Of a stretch of DNA of 64,000 nt, positions 42,133 to 50,916 are shown piece after piece. A program made the position numbers and the translations under genes. The first letter of the stretch is position 1. Each line of letters begins with the position of its first letter. Source of the stretch: Lentisphaerota bacterium (GTDB lineage: Bacteria > Verrucomicrobiota > Lentisphaeria > Victivallales > Victivallaceae); contig SUWH01000005.1 in the NCBI GenBank assembly GCA_015061605.1, forward strand, positions 1 to 64,000, read 5' to 3'. Below the pieces are notes generated by a model. That model worked only from the letters and a program-made list of their open reading frames with translations. It did not search any database and had not been told where the DNA came from.

Positions 42133-43029
42133 ATGGCAAAAATAGATTTAAGTTCGTTGCGTCCGGTAGAAATAGGCGATCGGGCGCGATTTGACCGTGT
42201 ACTTGAAATCATGGGCAGCCAGAGTTGTGAAGCCTGTTTTCCCAATATTTTCATGTACCGGAAACCTTATGGTATCGAGTTTATCGAGATCGAAGGGCGT
42301 CTGGTCGTCTATGAACGTCAGACCCGGATCATCCACTATCCGCTGGGCGAACAGACTCCGCCGCAGCTGCTTCACGACATAAGTGAGGCGTTTATGGAAG
42401 CCGGTCTTACCGATGGCGGTATCTATGATGTACCGGAAGATTTTCTGGATGCCTATCCGGATTGTGATTCACTCTTTGATCTGGAATATGATGAAGGCGC
42501 GATAGACTATCTTTTTTCTGTGGAAAAGATCGCGACATTCAACGGCTCCAAACTGCGCAAAAAACATAATCTGGTCAAACAGTTTCAGGCAAACTGGCCC
42601 TATGCTGAAGTGCAGAAGATCACAAAAGAAAACATTGCTGTCGCCGCCAAGCTGGCACATGATCTCAACTCCCGTTTGGAGTGGTGCGAGTTTCTGGAAG
42701 AGGAGTCGCAGGCTCTGGAAAGCGCATGGAAACACTTTGAAGCTCTCGGGTTGCAGGGCATAATCCTCTTTGCCGAATCCGATTATCCTGCCGGATTGTC
42801 CGTATACAGCACCTTGCCCTCCGATACAGTCGATGTCCATTTTGAAAAAGCCGATCACGCGGTAAAAGGAGCTTCTCAAACTCTTACCTGGCAGCTTGCC
42901 ATCGCCCTGCGCGGCAAAGCCAAGTTTATGAACCGCGAACAGGATATGAATGAGGAAAGTCTCCGTCATGCCAAGCGTTCGCTTGATCCGGAACGCTTCT
43001 TCAAACGTTATTTTCTGCGTAATCTGTAA
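42133..43029 (+). CDS. DUF2156 family protein (GNAT-like, phosphatidylglycerol lysyltransferase C-terminal type)
   Basis: A 298-aa soluble protein. 'SCEACFPNIFMYRKPYGIEF' near the N-terminus, 'NGSKLRKKHNLVKQF' in the middle and 'KFMNREQDMNEESLRHAKRS' at the C-terminus are the family's conserved words. DUF2156 has a double GNAT fold related to MprF-type and Fem-type aminoacyl transfer, but soluble members have no established substrate. Three-base spacing to mreB suggests co-transcription and an envelope role by inference. Confidence 0.82.
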   Translation: MAKIDLSSLRPVEIGDRARFDRVLEIMGSQSCEACFPNIFMYRKPYGIEFIEIEGRLVVYERQTRIIHYPLGEQTPPQLLHDISEAFMEAGLTDGGIYDVPEDFLDAYPDCDSLFDLEYDEGAIDYLFSVEKIATFNGSKLRKKHNLVKQFQANWPYAEVQKITKENIAVAAKLAHDLNSRLEWCEFLEEESQALESAWKHFEALGLQGIILFAESDYPAGLSVYSTLPSDTVDVHFEKADHAVKGASQTLTWQLAIALRGKAKFMNREQDMNEESLRHAKRSLDPERFFKRYFLRNL

Positions 43030-43037
43030 AAAATCCC

Positions 43038-43062
43038 GGCGGGGCGAAATCCCGCCTTTTTT
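43038..43062 (+). terminator. Intrinsic terminator after mreB-DUF2156
   Basis: GGCGGG / CCCGCC stem with a seven-base loop (GCGAAAT) and six T, nine bases after the stop. It separates this pair from the SGNH gene. Confidence 0.88.
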
Positions 43063-43080
43063 GTTTAAGGAGAAAAAGTT

Positions 43081-43779
43081 ATGAATAATGCTGCTTTTGA
43101 TAATATCGTAAAGCGTTTTGAAACGCAGGATCATCTGCGGATCGTGGTTTTCGGAGCTTCCAACACCGAGCGGCATATGCCGACTGTCCATTGGAGTGAT
43201 GTGCTGGAAGTCGGATTGCGCAGCCGTTACGGCAGAAAGTTTCAGATCATCAATGCCGGAGGTTCCGGTAACAACACCCGGGAAGCTCTGGCGCGTTTTG
43301 AACGCGATGTGCTGTTTTATCAGCCGGATATCGTCATTGTTACTTTCGGCGGCAACGACTGCAATATCAGCAGGGAAAAGTTTGTTTCTGAAACCGAATT
43401 CGTCGAAAACCTTACCACCATCGTCAATACTTTGCGTGAACGCGGTACCGAAGTCATTCTTCAAACTTATTACAAGATGATTTATGAATTTATACCGCCC
43501 CAGCGCGCGGCGTATTTCGTCCGGTATATGAATGCGGTGCGTAAACTTGCCGGTACTTTGGGATGCAATTTCATCGACCAGTATGCGCTCTTTGACAAGA
43601 TCGACCGCAATTACCGGGTTTTCAATCTGATGCGCGATCCCATGCATACCAATGAAAATGGTAACATGCTTATCGGGTTGAATGTCTGCCGTTATTTTGA
43701 TGTTGACTTTGACAGAATAGGTTGGAAAGATAAACTTATTCCCATGCAGCAGCTGCTCATCAAAACATTGGCAGAGTAA
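43081..43779 (+). CDS. SGNH/GDSL-family hydrolase, cytoplasmic
   Basis: A 232-aa esterase-fold protein without signal peptide. Block I reads 'RIVVFGASNTERHMP' (GAS in place of GDS, nucleophile Ser kept), block II 'INAGGSGNNTREAL' (Gly), block III 'TFGGNDCN' (Asn), and block V 'DPMHTNENGN' (Asp, His). It is probably an acyl- or acetyl-esterase. Its own AAGGAG follows the upstream terminator, so it needs its own promoter or read-through. Confidence 0.85.
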   Translation: MNNAAFDNIVKRFETQDHLRIVVFGASNTERHMPTVHWSDVLEVGLRSRYGRKFQIINAGGSGNNTREALARFERDVLFYQPDIVIVTFGGNDCNISREKFVSETEFVENLTTIVNTLRERGTEVILQTYYKMIYEFIPPQRAAYFVRYMNAVRKLAGTLGCNFIDQYALFDKIDRNYRVFNLMRDPMHTNENGNMLIGLNVCRYFDVDFDRIGWKDKLIPMQQLLIKTLAE

Positions 43780-43801
43780 CAAGTTGCTTGATTTCATACA
43801 C

Positions 43802-43832
43802 AAAAAAACCGCCGTTGAACGGCGGTTTTTTT
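43802..43832. terminator. Bidirectional intrinsic terminator
   Basis: ACCGCCGTTGAACGGCGGT is flanked by seven A and seven T, so it works in both directions. It sits between the convergent SGNH and metallophosphoesterase genes. Confidence 0.92.
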
Positions 43833-43843
43833 GTGTTCGGGCT

Positions 43844-44920
43844 TTACTTCAGCTTTTTGATCAAAGTGGGTTTGCCGGAATCATTGTTATGGATCTCGGC
43901 GGTGACACCGGCATCGGTGACTTTGATGATGGCAAAACCGTTGGCGTTTTTGTCATAAAGTTCAAAAACTTCCGGTTTCAGAGAATCCAGAAAATCGCAG
44001 GCGGCGATGCTGCGTTTGTATTTGGCCTTTTTCCAGTAGAGTTTTTTGCGGAATTCTTCTGTGGTTTTGATCGAAATCTGCGCATCTTTGCCCAGACTCC
44101 AAGCGTAACCGATACTGCTGAAAACCATCTGGGTGAGGGTGTTTTTACCGTCGCTTACTTTGACCAGCGAGGGCTGATGGGTGTGGGCGGTAAATATGAC
44201 CGCATTGCGGCTCATCAGGATTTTTGCCAGTTCCTGATAGCCGGAAAGCAGCCAGCCGGGATCACCGGTACTGCAGGGGAGAACCGGCAAATGGGTGATG
44301 AAAAAGACATTGCGCACTTCGGGATTGGCGGCGAGAGTGTCCTTGACAAATTTGATGGAATTTTTCGCCTTTTGGAATCCATCGTAGAAGATATAAAGGT
44401 CGTTGTTGTGGATGACGGTGTAATGATCTTTGACCGGTTTTCCCAGCTCTTTGGCAGCAAACGGGGTGAAGCCTTTGTCAGTATGTACATTGGAGTTTTT
44501 GCGTTTCAGAACGGTATTGGTTTTGGGGTCGACCGGATAGGTGCGGATGTCGTGGTTACCTTTGACCGGCAGCAGTTTGTGGTTCGGGAAAAATGCTTTG
44601 ACTTTGGCAAAAGCATCGTTGAACATTTTGATTTGATTTTCTCCGCCGACTGCGTCGCCCTGGGTGAAGTCGCCGCACTGGATGATAAAGGGAATGTCTT
44701 TATCCAATTGTTTGGCGGAGGCTGTAAGGAGCAGCGGAGTTTTCTCCTTCCACATTTTGATGTAGTCATTGCGGAGTTTGAATTTGCTCTTCATATTCGG
44801 GATGGAGTGATATTCCGGAGCATCGTAGTGGAGGTCGCCAAGAACCAGTACCCGGTAGTCGGCGGCATACGCAAACAGTGCAAGGAGTGTCAGCAACAGC
44901 ATTGAAATAAATTTTTTCAT
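43844..44920 (-). CDS. Secreted calcineurin-like metallophosphoesterase
   Basis: A 358-aa exported protein with signal 'MKKFISMLLLTLLALFAYA'. Dimetal-site motifs in order: 'VLVLGDLHYD' (D, H), 'IIQCGDFTQGD' (D), 'PVKGNHDIRTY' (N, H), 'FFITHLPVLP' (H) and 'IFTAHTHQPS' (H-x-H). It is probably periplasmic or surface. It lies 15 bases after the 1023-codon DUF4838 fusion and is likely co-transcribed. The substrate could be a phosphorylated sugar or nucleotide; this is inference. Confidence 0.88.
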   Translation of the reverse strand: MKKFISMLLLTLLALFAYAADYRVLVLGDLHYDAPEYHSIPNMKSKFKLRNDYIKMWKEKTPLLLTASAKQLDKDIPFIIQCGDFTQGDAVGGENQIKMFNDAFAKVKAFFPNHKLLPVKGNHDIRTYPVDPKTNTVLKRKNSNVHTDKGFTPFAAKELGKPVKDHYTVIHNNDLYIFYDGFQKAKNSIKFVKDTLAANPEVRNVFFITHLPVLPCSTGDPGWLLSGYQELAKILMSRNAVIFTAHTHQPSLVKVSDGKNTLTQMVFSSIGYAWSLGKDAQISIKTTEEFRKKLYWKKAKYKRSIAACDFLDSLKPEVFELYDKNANGFAIIKVTDAGVTAEIHNNDSGKPTLIKKLK

Positions 44921-44935
44921 TTTTTTCCCTTTTTT

Positions 44936-47900
44936 TTAACGCCTGATTACTTTGTTATATTCAAGAATATTTTCCAGAACGGAAAGTTTGGAACGTACAT
45001 CTCCGATCAATGCGACCATTCCTTTACCGTAAGGACGTACAAGTATAAATGGCATTTCTTCACCTTTTTTGGTTTTCTGTCTGGCAAGGACGAGCCACTT
45101 GTCCGGGGTCGCCGGGATAAAGTTTCCGCTGGGGGTGGTGCGTATCTCTTTTTTGAGATCATTTGGAGTTGTGGCAAAACTGTCGGGGATGATGTATGAA
45201 GCCCGGCGGAGGCGGGTGGCATTTTCGGCAAACTTCACATTGAATGTCGGATCATCAAAATATTTCGGCAGCTGATCGATCCAGAAGTAGCTGTCAAAGA
45301 CCAGCACCGCACCATTTTTTACCAGCGGCACGAGCTTGTCGCGGAAAAATTCGACCGGGAACTTATTCTGATAGGTTTCGACCACGATCATTTTGCTGTC
45401 GGAAAAATCTGCCTTTGCCGCACCGTCAAAACCGGTATATTTGCGGAACTGCCAACCGTTTTTTAGATAATAGGATTGATTTTTATCAAATGATTTGCCG
45501 CCGCCGAGTTTGGCTGAAGCTATCCAGCTCAAACGGCGTTCCGGGAAAGATTTGCCGGAGAAGCGGATCGTTGCCGCTCTGCCGATATCCTGATGGGCGG
45601 GGTAGGGGAAGCCGGAAGCACCGTTTTTATTATTGCGGATGACGACCAGTTTCCATTGGGAACCGGCTTTGGGGGTGACTTTGAAGGATTTGAACGGCAG
45701 GGTGATGTGCATTGTCCAGTGATCTTTTCCAAAGGTGGTTTCGCCTTTGAAATCAGCGTTCCAGCTGCCGTCCATGCCGATGGCATCGTAGGTTCCTCCG
45801 GCGAGGTTGATGCACAACTGGCGGTGCATGGAACCGTCGTTGAAGTCGATGAACATTTCGATCATGTCATCGTTCCAGGGTGAAATATCTTTGCCAGTTC
45901 TGCCTTTTTTGATATTTTTCATATCAGGTTCACTTGCCGTGATCTGGATATGGAGCGCATCTTTGGTATAAAAGGTTCGCATTTCAGTTGCCAGTGGCTC
46001 TTTTTTTGCCTTGTCTTTGCCGACAAATTTGAAAGTGCCGAGTTTTGAAAAATCATTGGCATCTTTCATCAGCGGCAAATTGATTATCGCGGCATTGTCT
46101 TTTGCGAGATGGTACTCTTTTTCCCAGCGGTCAAAGAGGGAAGCTTCAAATTTTATTTCAGTTTCCTGACGTTTGCGCATTGCGGCATCGGGTTCGGCTT
46201 TGACCGCTTCCAGAGCCGCTTTGAAGTGAGCTTTGGCAGACTTGATGAGTTTGGGGGAGATGAGGTAGGCGGCACTTCCGCTGGGAGATGCTCCGAAATA
46301 GGTGAGGTGATGCGGCATTTTATCCCAGGCGTTTGCCATCTCTTTGTGATATGCTTTCATCTCTTTGGCGCCTTTACCGTAAAGATAGGAACACCAGTCA
46401 TCGAGGATATCGTCAATTTTTTCGTCAGCGTTCCAGATCAACCGGGCGTAAATATAGTTTGCAAGACGCTGGGCGAGCTGTTTCTGGTCGATGCGGGCAA
46501 CGCTTTTTTTCATATTCACGCCGAGTTCAGTTTTCATACGGACGAGTTTCATGTCGCGGAAAATTTTCATTTCATCGGCGATCATGTTCCAGAAAGGCAG
46601 ATATACTGTTCCTTTGAATACATCATATTCATAGCCGTAGATACCCATTGGGGCTTTGGTCTGCCAGTTGCGCAAACCTGCCATGGATTGTTGATTGATC
46701 CGGCACTTGGGATCGCCGAGTTTATGGACATAACAGCGGTTGTACTGGCAGTATTCGACATATTCCAGATATTTGACGGGGGTGGATGGAACGGCACGGT
46801 ATTCCTGATAGGCGATACCGCCGAAAAGTACTTCCGGATGGTGTTTGCGGATGGCTTCGATCAATTTGGCATAGAACTCATACCAGCGGCCGGATTTGTC
46901 TTTGTTGACATTGCATTTATCACATTCACAACGCAGAACGATGTCGGCGGGGAAGGTGTTGAGCATATTGAAGCCTTTGGTTTTGATGATATTGAGATGC
47001 TTTTTGACGATGTAATCAAAAAATGCCGGATTGCTCCAGCATCCGGCATATCCGGCTTTGGAGCGCTCTCCGTTAATGAGTGAAAAAAGTTCCGGTTTGG
47101 AGTCGAAGAGTTTCCGGTCGATCGCGACCCAGTGCTGACCGTCCAGCCGGTAAAATCCGGCGATGTCGCGGATTTTCGGGGTACGTGAACCGCCATTCAT
47201 AAAGTTGCGCGCCAGCCACACTTCGGTAGGGATATGATTATGCATTCCGCATGGAGTCATTTCACGGAAACGGAAAGAGGGCTTTACGGTATAGGCAAGT
47301 TCTGGAAGTTCATATTTGGAGCGTTTGATGATGAATTCTCCATCCTCACCGGGCCAGAACCAGCGGCAGCCGAGTTGATTCTGCAGGAATGAGTAAACCG
47401 CGTAAAGTGCGCTGCGCGGCACGTCACCTGCAAGATAGAGCGCGCCATCAAGTTTTTTTACTGAAACCATTTCGGTATTGCTTTTTACCAGTTTCAGAGC
47501 CGCAGCATTTTTTTGAACGGCGGGAGAGGTGGCAAGTGAACCGATGATGATCCGGTTTGCTTTGATTTCGTCCGAGTTGACGATGGGCAAAGCTGCTCCG
47601 GAGATTTTTTTCAGAAAGGTCTGCAGTTCGGTTGCGGCATATTTTTCGGCGGCATCCGCTTTGACGGGGATAACGATTTCCCAGTTACTTTTGCCGTTTT
47701 CAAACAATACTGCGCCGTGGGCGATAGCGGCACAGAGCAGCAGGATCGCTGCCAATATTGCAATTATAGCAATGACTGCCAACAGTTCTATTAAAGTGAA
47801 ACGGGTGTGTGCGGGGGACAAGGAAAACTTTTTTTCACGGGAAAAAAAGTTTTCCCTTTCCCCCGCGCCCCCTTTCTCTTTCAAAAAAAGCGAAGTGTTT

Positions 47901-48007
47901 TGCAGCTCCAGTTTGTCGCTGCGCTTGAAAAAACACAGTAATGGAACAGTAGTATTCACTAAAAGTTTGATCAATGTAAACTTGCATTCCGGTTTGACTT
48001 TGATCAT
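44936..48007 (-). CDS. Prepilin-leader fused to DUF4838-type glycan-active protein, with repeat inside the leader
   Basis: One uninterrupted 1023-codon frame with AGGGGT before the ATG. Residues 10-17 read 'FTLIKLLV'; about 45 residues encoded largely by repeat R5 follow ('ENFFSREKKFSLSP'); then a second prepilin segment, '[20 protein letters not shown]', runs into 'LCAAIAHGA', which looks like the end of an ordinary signal peptide. After this come an alpha-glucuronidase-N-like domain, the DUF4838 region ('CDKCNVNKDKSGRWYEFYAK'), a CBM9/DOMON-like domain (~650-790, 'APWNDD'-type 'SPWNDDMIEMFIDFNDGS') and an amidotransferase-like C-terminal part. The fusion is seen; function is inferred. Confidence 0.8.
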   Translation of the reverse strand: MIKVKPECKFTLIKLLVNTTVPLLCFFKRSDKLELQNTSLFLKEKGGAGERENFFSREKKFSLSPAHTRFTLIELLAVIAIIAILAAILLLCAAIAHGAVLFENGKSNWEIVIPVKADAAEKYAATELQTFLKKISGAALPIVNSDEIKANRIIIGSLATSPAVQKNAAALKLVKSNTEMVSVKKLDGALYLAGDVPRSALYAVYSFLQNQLGCRWFWPGEDGEFIIKRSKYELPELAYTVKPSFRFREMTPCGMHNHIPTEVWLARNFMNGGSRTPKIRDIAGFYRLDGQHWVAIDRKLFDSKPELFSLINGERSKAGYAGCWSNPAFFDYIVKKHLNIIKTKGFNMLNTFPADIVLRCECDKCNVNKDKSGRWYEFYAKLIEAIRKHHPEVLFGGIAYQEYRAVPSTPVKYLEYVEYCQYNRCYVHKLGDPKCRINQQSMAGLRNWQTKAPMGIYGYEYDVFKGTVYLPFWNMIADEMKIFRDMKLVRMKTELGVNMKKSVARIDQKQLAQRLANYIYARLIWNADEKIDDILDDWCSYLYGKGAKEMKAYHKEMANAWDKMPHHLTYFGASPSGSAAYLISPKLIKSAKAHFKAALEAVKAEPDAAMRKRQETEIKFEASLFDRWEKEYHLAKDNAAIINLPLMKDANDFSKLGTFKFVGKDKAKKEPLATEMRTFYTKDALHIQITASEPDMKNIKKGRTGKDISPWNDDMIEMFIDFNDGSMHRQLCINLAGGTYDAIGMDGSWNADFKGETTFGKDHWTMHITLPFKSFKVTPKAGSQWKLVVIRNNKNGASGFPYPAHQDIGRAATIRFSGKSFPERRLSWIASAKLGGGKSFDKNQSYYLKNGWQFRKYTGFDGAAKADFSDSKMIVVETYQNKFPVEFFRDKLVPLVKNGAVLVFDSYFWIDQLPKYFDDPTFNVKFAENATRLRRASYIIPDSFATTPNDLKKEIRTTPSGNFIPATPDKWLVLARQKTKKGEEMPFILVRPYGKGMVALIGDVRSKLSVLENILEYNKVIRR
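47811..47905. repeat. Dispersed palindromic repeat, copy R5, inside a coding sequence
   Basis: A 56-base imperfect palindrome (GCGGGGGACAAGG... / ...CCCTTTCCCCCGC) plus the family tail (CCCCCTTTCTCTTTCAAAAAAAGCGAAG). It is read in frame as part of the leader of the 1023-codon gene, immediately upstream of the second F-T-L-I-E-L-L. It is the only copy here that lies within a gene rather than between genes. Confidence 0.85.
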
Positions 48008-48093
48008 TTTTTAACCCCTGTTTTATACTCAATGAAAATGCTGCCGGATAAAATATAGCACTGTAATTGCGTAAATTCAAGTAAAGTAAGAGA

Positions 48094-48540
48094 TTATAAT
48101 TCGGTTTCAAGTATTTGTGCTGCAAGTTCCACCAGTGCGGAACAGGGGCGTTTCTGATAATATTCTTTTGTTCTGGCTTCTGACTCCGGAGGTGTTTCGG
48201 CATCTTCGGCAAGTTTGAGCAGTGTCCGGCAGATGATGGAAGAAGTTTCAGCCTCAAATTTTTTTATGACACCTTGAACTCTTGCATAGTGGGCATCTTT
48301 GGCATCTTTGTCGGAAATGTCTGAATTGCCGTACAGGATATTGAGGATAATAACCATGCCGCTCACGGCACCGCAGACTTCGCGCATTCTGCCGACGCCG
48401 CCGCCGAAACCGGAGGCAAGTTTAAAAAGCTCAATTTCCTCCATGCCGACCACATCGGCGAAGGCTCCTGCGACCGCCTGTGCGCAGTTTGCACCCTGCT
48501 CAAAGAGTTCCCGGGCGCGTCCGGCTCTTGCTGAACTCAT
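48094..48540 (-). CDS. C_GCAxxG_C_C family redox protein
   Basis: A small 148-aa helical protein with the family cysteines: 'GANCAQAVAGAF' (variant of C-GCA), 'GGVGRMREVCGAVSGM' and later single Cys in 'SIICRTLLKL' and 'RPCSALVEL'. Members are thought to bind a metal or act in redox chemistry; no reaction is established. It overlaps the flavoprotein gene by four bases (ATGA), which supports a shared redox task. Confidence 0.88.
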   Translation of the reverse strand: MSSARAGRARELFEQGANCAQAVAGAFADVVGMEEIELFKLASGFGGGVGRMREVCGAVSGMVIILNILYGNSDISDKDAKDAHYARVQGVIKKFEAETSSIICRTLLKLAEDAETPPESEARTKEYYQKRPCSALVELAAQILETEL

Positions 48541-49070
48541 TTTACACTTTTCCCCAACAGATATGCTTCTTCAGTGAAACGCGTGCCGTTGACACTTCCG
48601 CGTTCGTAGACTCCGGAGGCGCAGACACTTCCCTTGCATTTGGAATTTTCGCAGCAGGCGACAAAGCCGTTAAGTGCTTCGATTGTTCCGCGGAACATCT
48701 CCTGTGCCGTATCAGCCATGGTGACCAGAAAGTAAAATTCCTTGTCTGTCATATCCGGATAGACCATCACATTGCGGTCGATGAGGGATTTCAACTGGGC
48801 GCACATACTGTAAAAATATACCGGTGTGGCAAGGACGATCACATCGGCGGCGAGCATCTTCTGAATGATTTCCGGTGCGGCATCATCATGGATGCATTTG
48901 CCCTTTTTACAGGCATAACAGGCGATGCACGGGTTGATGGTTTTTCCTGCGAGTTGAATTTTTTCGATCTTGTGACCGTTCTCCTGCGCACCGCGGATGA
49001 AGTGGTCGCAGAGGATGTCGGAATTGCCGTTTTTCCGGGGGCTGGAGGAGATGACCAGAATGTTTTTCAT
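48537..49070 (-). CDS. NADPH-dependent FMN reductase / flavodoxin-fold protein
   Basis: A 177-aa flavodoxin-fold protein. 'VISSSPRKNGNSDIL' is the FMN phosphate loop; 'CIACYACKKGKC' is the Cys cluster found in iron-sulfur flavoproteins; 'VLATPVYFYSMCAQLKSLID' is the FMN-ring region. It is probably a multimeric quinone/aromatic reductase or electron carrier in an anaerobe. It is coupled to the C_GCAxxG_C_C gene and starts nine bases after panB. Confidence 0.9.
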   Translation of the reverse strand: MKNILVISSSPRKNGNSDILCDHFIRGAQENGHKIEKIQLAGKTINPCIACYACKKGKCIHDDAAPEIIQKMLAADVIVLATPVYFYSMCAQLKSLIDRNVMVYPDMTDKEFYFLVTMADTAQEMFRGTIEALNGFVACCENSKCKGSVCASGVYERGSVNGTRFTEEAYLLGKSVK

Positions 49071-49079
49071 AAGATACCC

Positions 49080-49880
49080 TCACTTGTTGAAAATATTTTC
49101 GTCTTTGGGGAAAGTTCCGGCTTTGACCTCTTCGCAGTAACTGCGCAGGGCTTCGCGGACGATCTGTCCGATTTCAGCATAGCGTCCGGCGTGTTTCGGT
49201 CTGAAATCAAGCAGTCCCAGCAGATCGTGCAGCACCTGCACCTGTCCGGAACAGTATCTGCCGCAGCCGATACCGATGGTGGGAACAGTCAAACTTTCGG
49301 TGACTGCTTTGGCGGCACTTTCCGGGATGCACTCCAATACGATGCAGAATGCTCCGGCACTTTCCAATGCTTTGGCATCGGAAATGAGTTTTGCCACCGC
49401 TTCTTCAGAACGGCCCTGAACTTTGTAGCCGCCCATAGTGTTGACACTTTGCGGCATAAGTCCGAGGTGTCCCATGACCGGAATACCGCTGCGCACCAGT
49501 TTGGAGGTAAGTTCAGCGTATTCGGCGCCGCCTTCCAGTTTAACGGCATCGGCGCCGCCCTCTTTGATCAATCTTCCGGCGTTGCGGATGCCCTCTTCAA
49601 TGCTTGATTGATAGCTCATAAAGGGCATATCGCCGACAAGGAATGCTTCCGGCGCGCCCCGGCGGACCGCCTGCGTATGGCGGATCATATCTTCCATCGT
49701 TACCGGAAGCGTACTGGAATATCCGAGCAAAGTCGTTCCTACCGAATCGCCGATGAGCATGATGTCGATCCCGGCATCCAGCACTGCGGCGGCAAACGGA
49801 GCATCGTATGCGGTACACATGACCAGCTTTTCGCCGGAAGCTTTACGTTTGGCAAAAGCACTGACAGTAGTTTTTTTCAT
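49080..49880 (-). CDS. panB: 3-methyl-2-oxobutanoate hydroxymethyltransferase
   Basis: Transfers a one-carbon unit from methylene-tetrahydrofolate to alpha-ketoisovalerate, the first step to pantothenate and CoA. Blocks 'VMCTAYDAPFAAAV', 'IMLIGDSVGTTLLGY' (metal Asp), 'DAVKLEGGAEY' and 'VMGHLGLMPQSVN' are intact. The ATG at 49880 gives 266 aa and the expected 'KKTTVSAFAKRK' start; the track's TTG 12 codons upstream lies at the end of the previous gene. panC and panD are not in the window. Confidence 0.95.
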   Translation of the reverse strand: MKKTTVSAFAKRKASGEKLVMCTAYDAPFAAAVLDAGIDIMLIGDSVGTTLLGYSSTLPVTMEDMIRHTQAVRRGAPEAFLVGDMPFMSYQSSIEEGIRNAGRLIKEGGADAVKLEGGAEYAELTSKLVRSGIPVMGHLGLMPQSVNTMGGYKVQGRSEEAVAKLISDAKALESAGAFCIVLECIPESAAKAVTESLTVPTIGIGCGRYCSGQVQVLHDLLGLLDFRPKHAGRYAEIGQIVREALRSYCEEVKAGTFPKDENIFNK

Positions 49881-49912
49881 TTTGGCAATACTTTCATATT
49901 TTTGAAATAGTT

Positions 49913-50518
49913 TCAACGCAGAGAGATGAGCCGGGAAATAAGACGTTCCCGGATCTCACCCAGACGGGAGATGAAGCGTTCAACATGCACTTGGAGTTCC
50001 GGCAGAGTTTCAGCTGCCCGGTCAAGGAATTGCACCGTTTCATTGAGATCGCGCAAAGTCCGTTTTCCGGTACTTATCAGCAGAGCCTGTGCGCAGTCGG
50101 CATCCGGTTCGAGAAAATCGGCACAGCGGGCAAGCAGTTTGGCAAAGGCGCAGCTGCAGCCGAGGATGAGCGGCTGATGCTGCCGGAATATTCCTGTGGA
50201 AGCGAGGATGTTCCATTCGGCAGCGAGCATATCCAGTTCGTCGACGGTAGCACTTTCGACCGAGCGGCGGGGGGAGTGTTCCTCTGCATCGGCATCATCT
50301 CCGTCCGAAAACATATTGCGTGCCGAATCGGGCGTTTCAGCTATGACGACATCGTTGCGTCCGGCGAGCTGATCGTAGATGAGCTGTTCCTCGTCCGGCA
50401 GATCAAGACAGGCGGCAAGCTCATGGAAGTAACCGGAAATACGCCGTTCATCTTTGCGTATTTCCTCTTCCCAGCGGAACTCGTCCCAGAGTTGATGATG
50501 TTTACTGAATCTGCTCAT
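49913..50518 (-). CDS. Hypothetical protein, 201 aa, in nadD-rsfS-panB operon
   Basis: Not recognised. It is a soluble, mainly helical protein rich in Asp/Glu in the middle ('FSDGDDADAEEHSPRR') with a Leu/Arg-rich C-terminus ('RLGEIRERLISRLISL') that could form a coiled coil. The ATG at 50518 is chosen because the track's longer start overlaps rsfS by 28 bases; the ribosome binding site is weak. Position between rsfS and panB is its only functional clue. Confidence 0.6.
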   Translation of the reverse strand: MSRFSKHHQLWDEFRWEEEIRKDERRISGYFHELAACLDLPDEEQLIYDQLAGRNDVVIAETPDSARNMFSDGDDADAEEHSPRRSVESATVDELDMLAAEWNILASTGIFRQHQPLILGCSCAFAKLLARCADFLEPDADCAQALLISTGKRTLRDLNETVQFLDRAAETLPELQVHVERFISRLGEIRERLISRLISLR

Positions 50519-50547
50519 GATTCCGGAAATTTTCTTTCTGAATAAAA

Positions 50548-50913
50548 TCAGTGACGTTTGCTGTATTCGCCCCACAACGTTTCAAGGTCATATTTTTCGC
50601 GCATTTCCTGGGTCATCAAGTGTACGATGACATTGCCGAAATCGAGCAAAGTCCAGCCGCCGGTGCTGTCAGCTTCTTCTGAAAGCGGGCGCAGCTGATA
50701 GACTTCGCGCACCTGCCGTTCGATGAAGCTGGTGAGCGCGCGGAGCTGGGGTTCGTTGTTGGCTCCGACGACCACGAAAAAGTCGGCGATACTGGATTCG
50801 CTGCCCAAGGCTAAAATTGCCGGATCATCCGCCAGTTTTTCTTCGGCGCATTTTACACAGAATTCGGCAATTTCCCGGGATTTATTCAATCTTTGTTCTT
50901 CAGTCTGGTTCAT
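50548..50913 (-). CDS. rsfS: Ribosomal silencing factor RsfS
   Basis: Binds uL14 on the 50S subunit and blocks subunit joining under nutrient limitation. The 121-aa protein has 'AILALGSESSIADFFVVVG', 'EADSTGGWTLLDFGNVIVHL' (the W-x-L-x-D-x-G-x-x-x-V-H block) and 'YDLETLWGE'. It directly follows nadD (three-base gap), the conserved partner order in bacteria. Confidence 0.95.
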   Translation of the reverse strand: MNQTEEQRLNKSREIAEFCVKCAEEKLADDPAILALGSESSIADFFVVVGANNEPQLRALTSFIERQVREVYQLRPLSEEADSTGGWTLLDFGNVIVHLMTQEMREKYDLETLWGEYSKRH

Positions 50914-50916
50914 ATT

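Noticed and set aside
43784-44905. Rightward ORF of 373 aa opposite the metallophosphoesterase
   Set aside because: It begins inside a bidirectional terminator and lies antisense to a gene with all metal-binding motifs.
46109-47083. Rightward ORF of 324 aa opposite the DUF4838 fusion
   Set aside because: Antisense frame with no motif or start signal.
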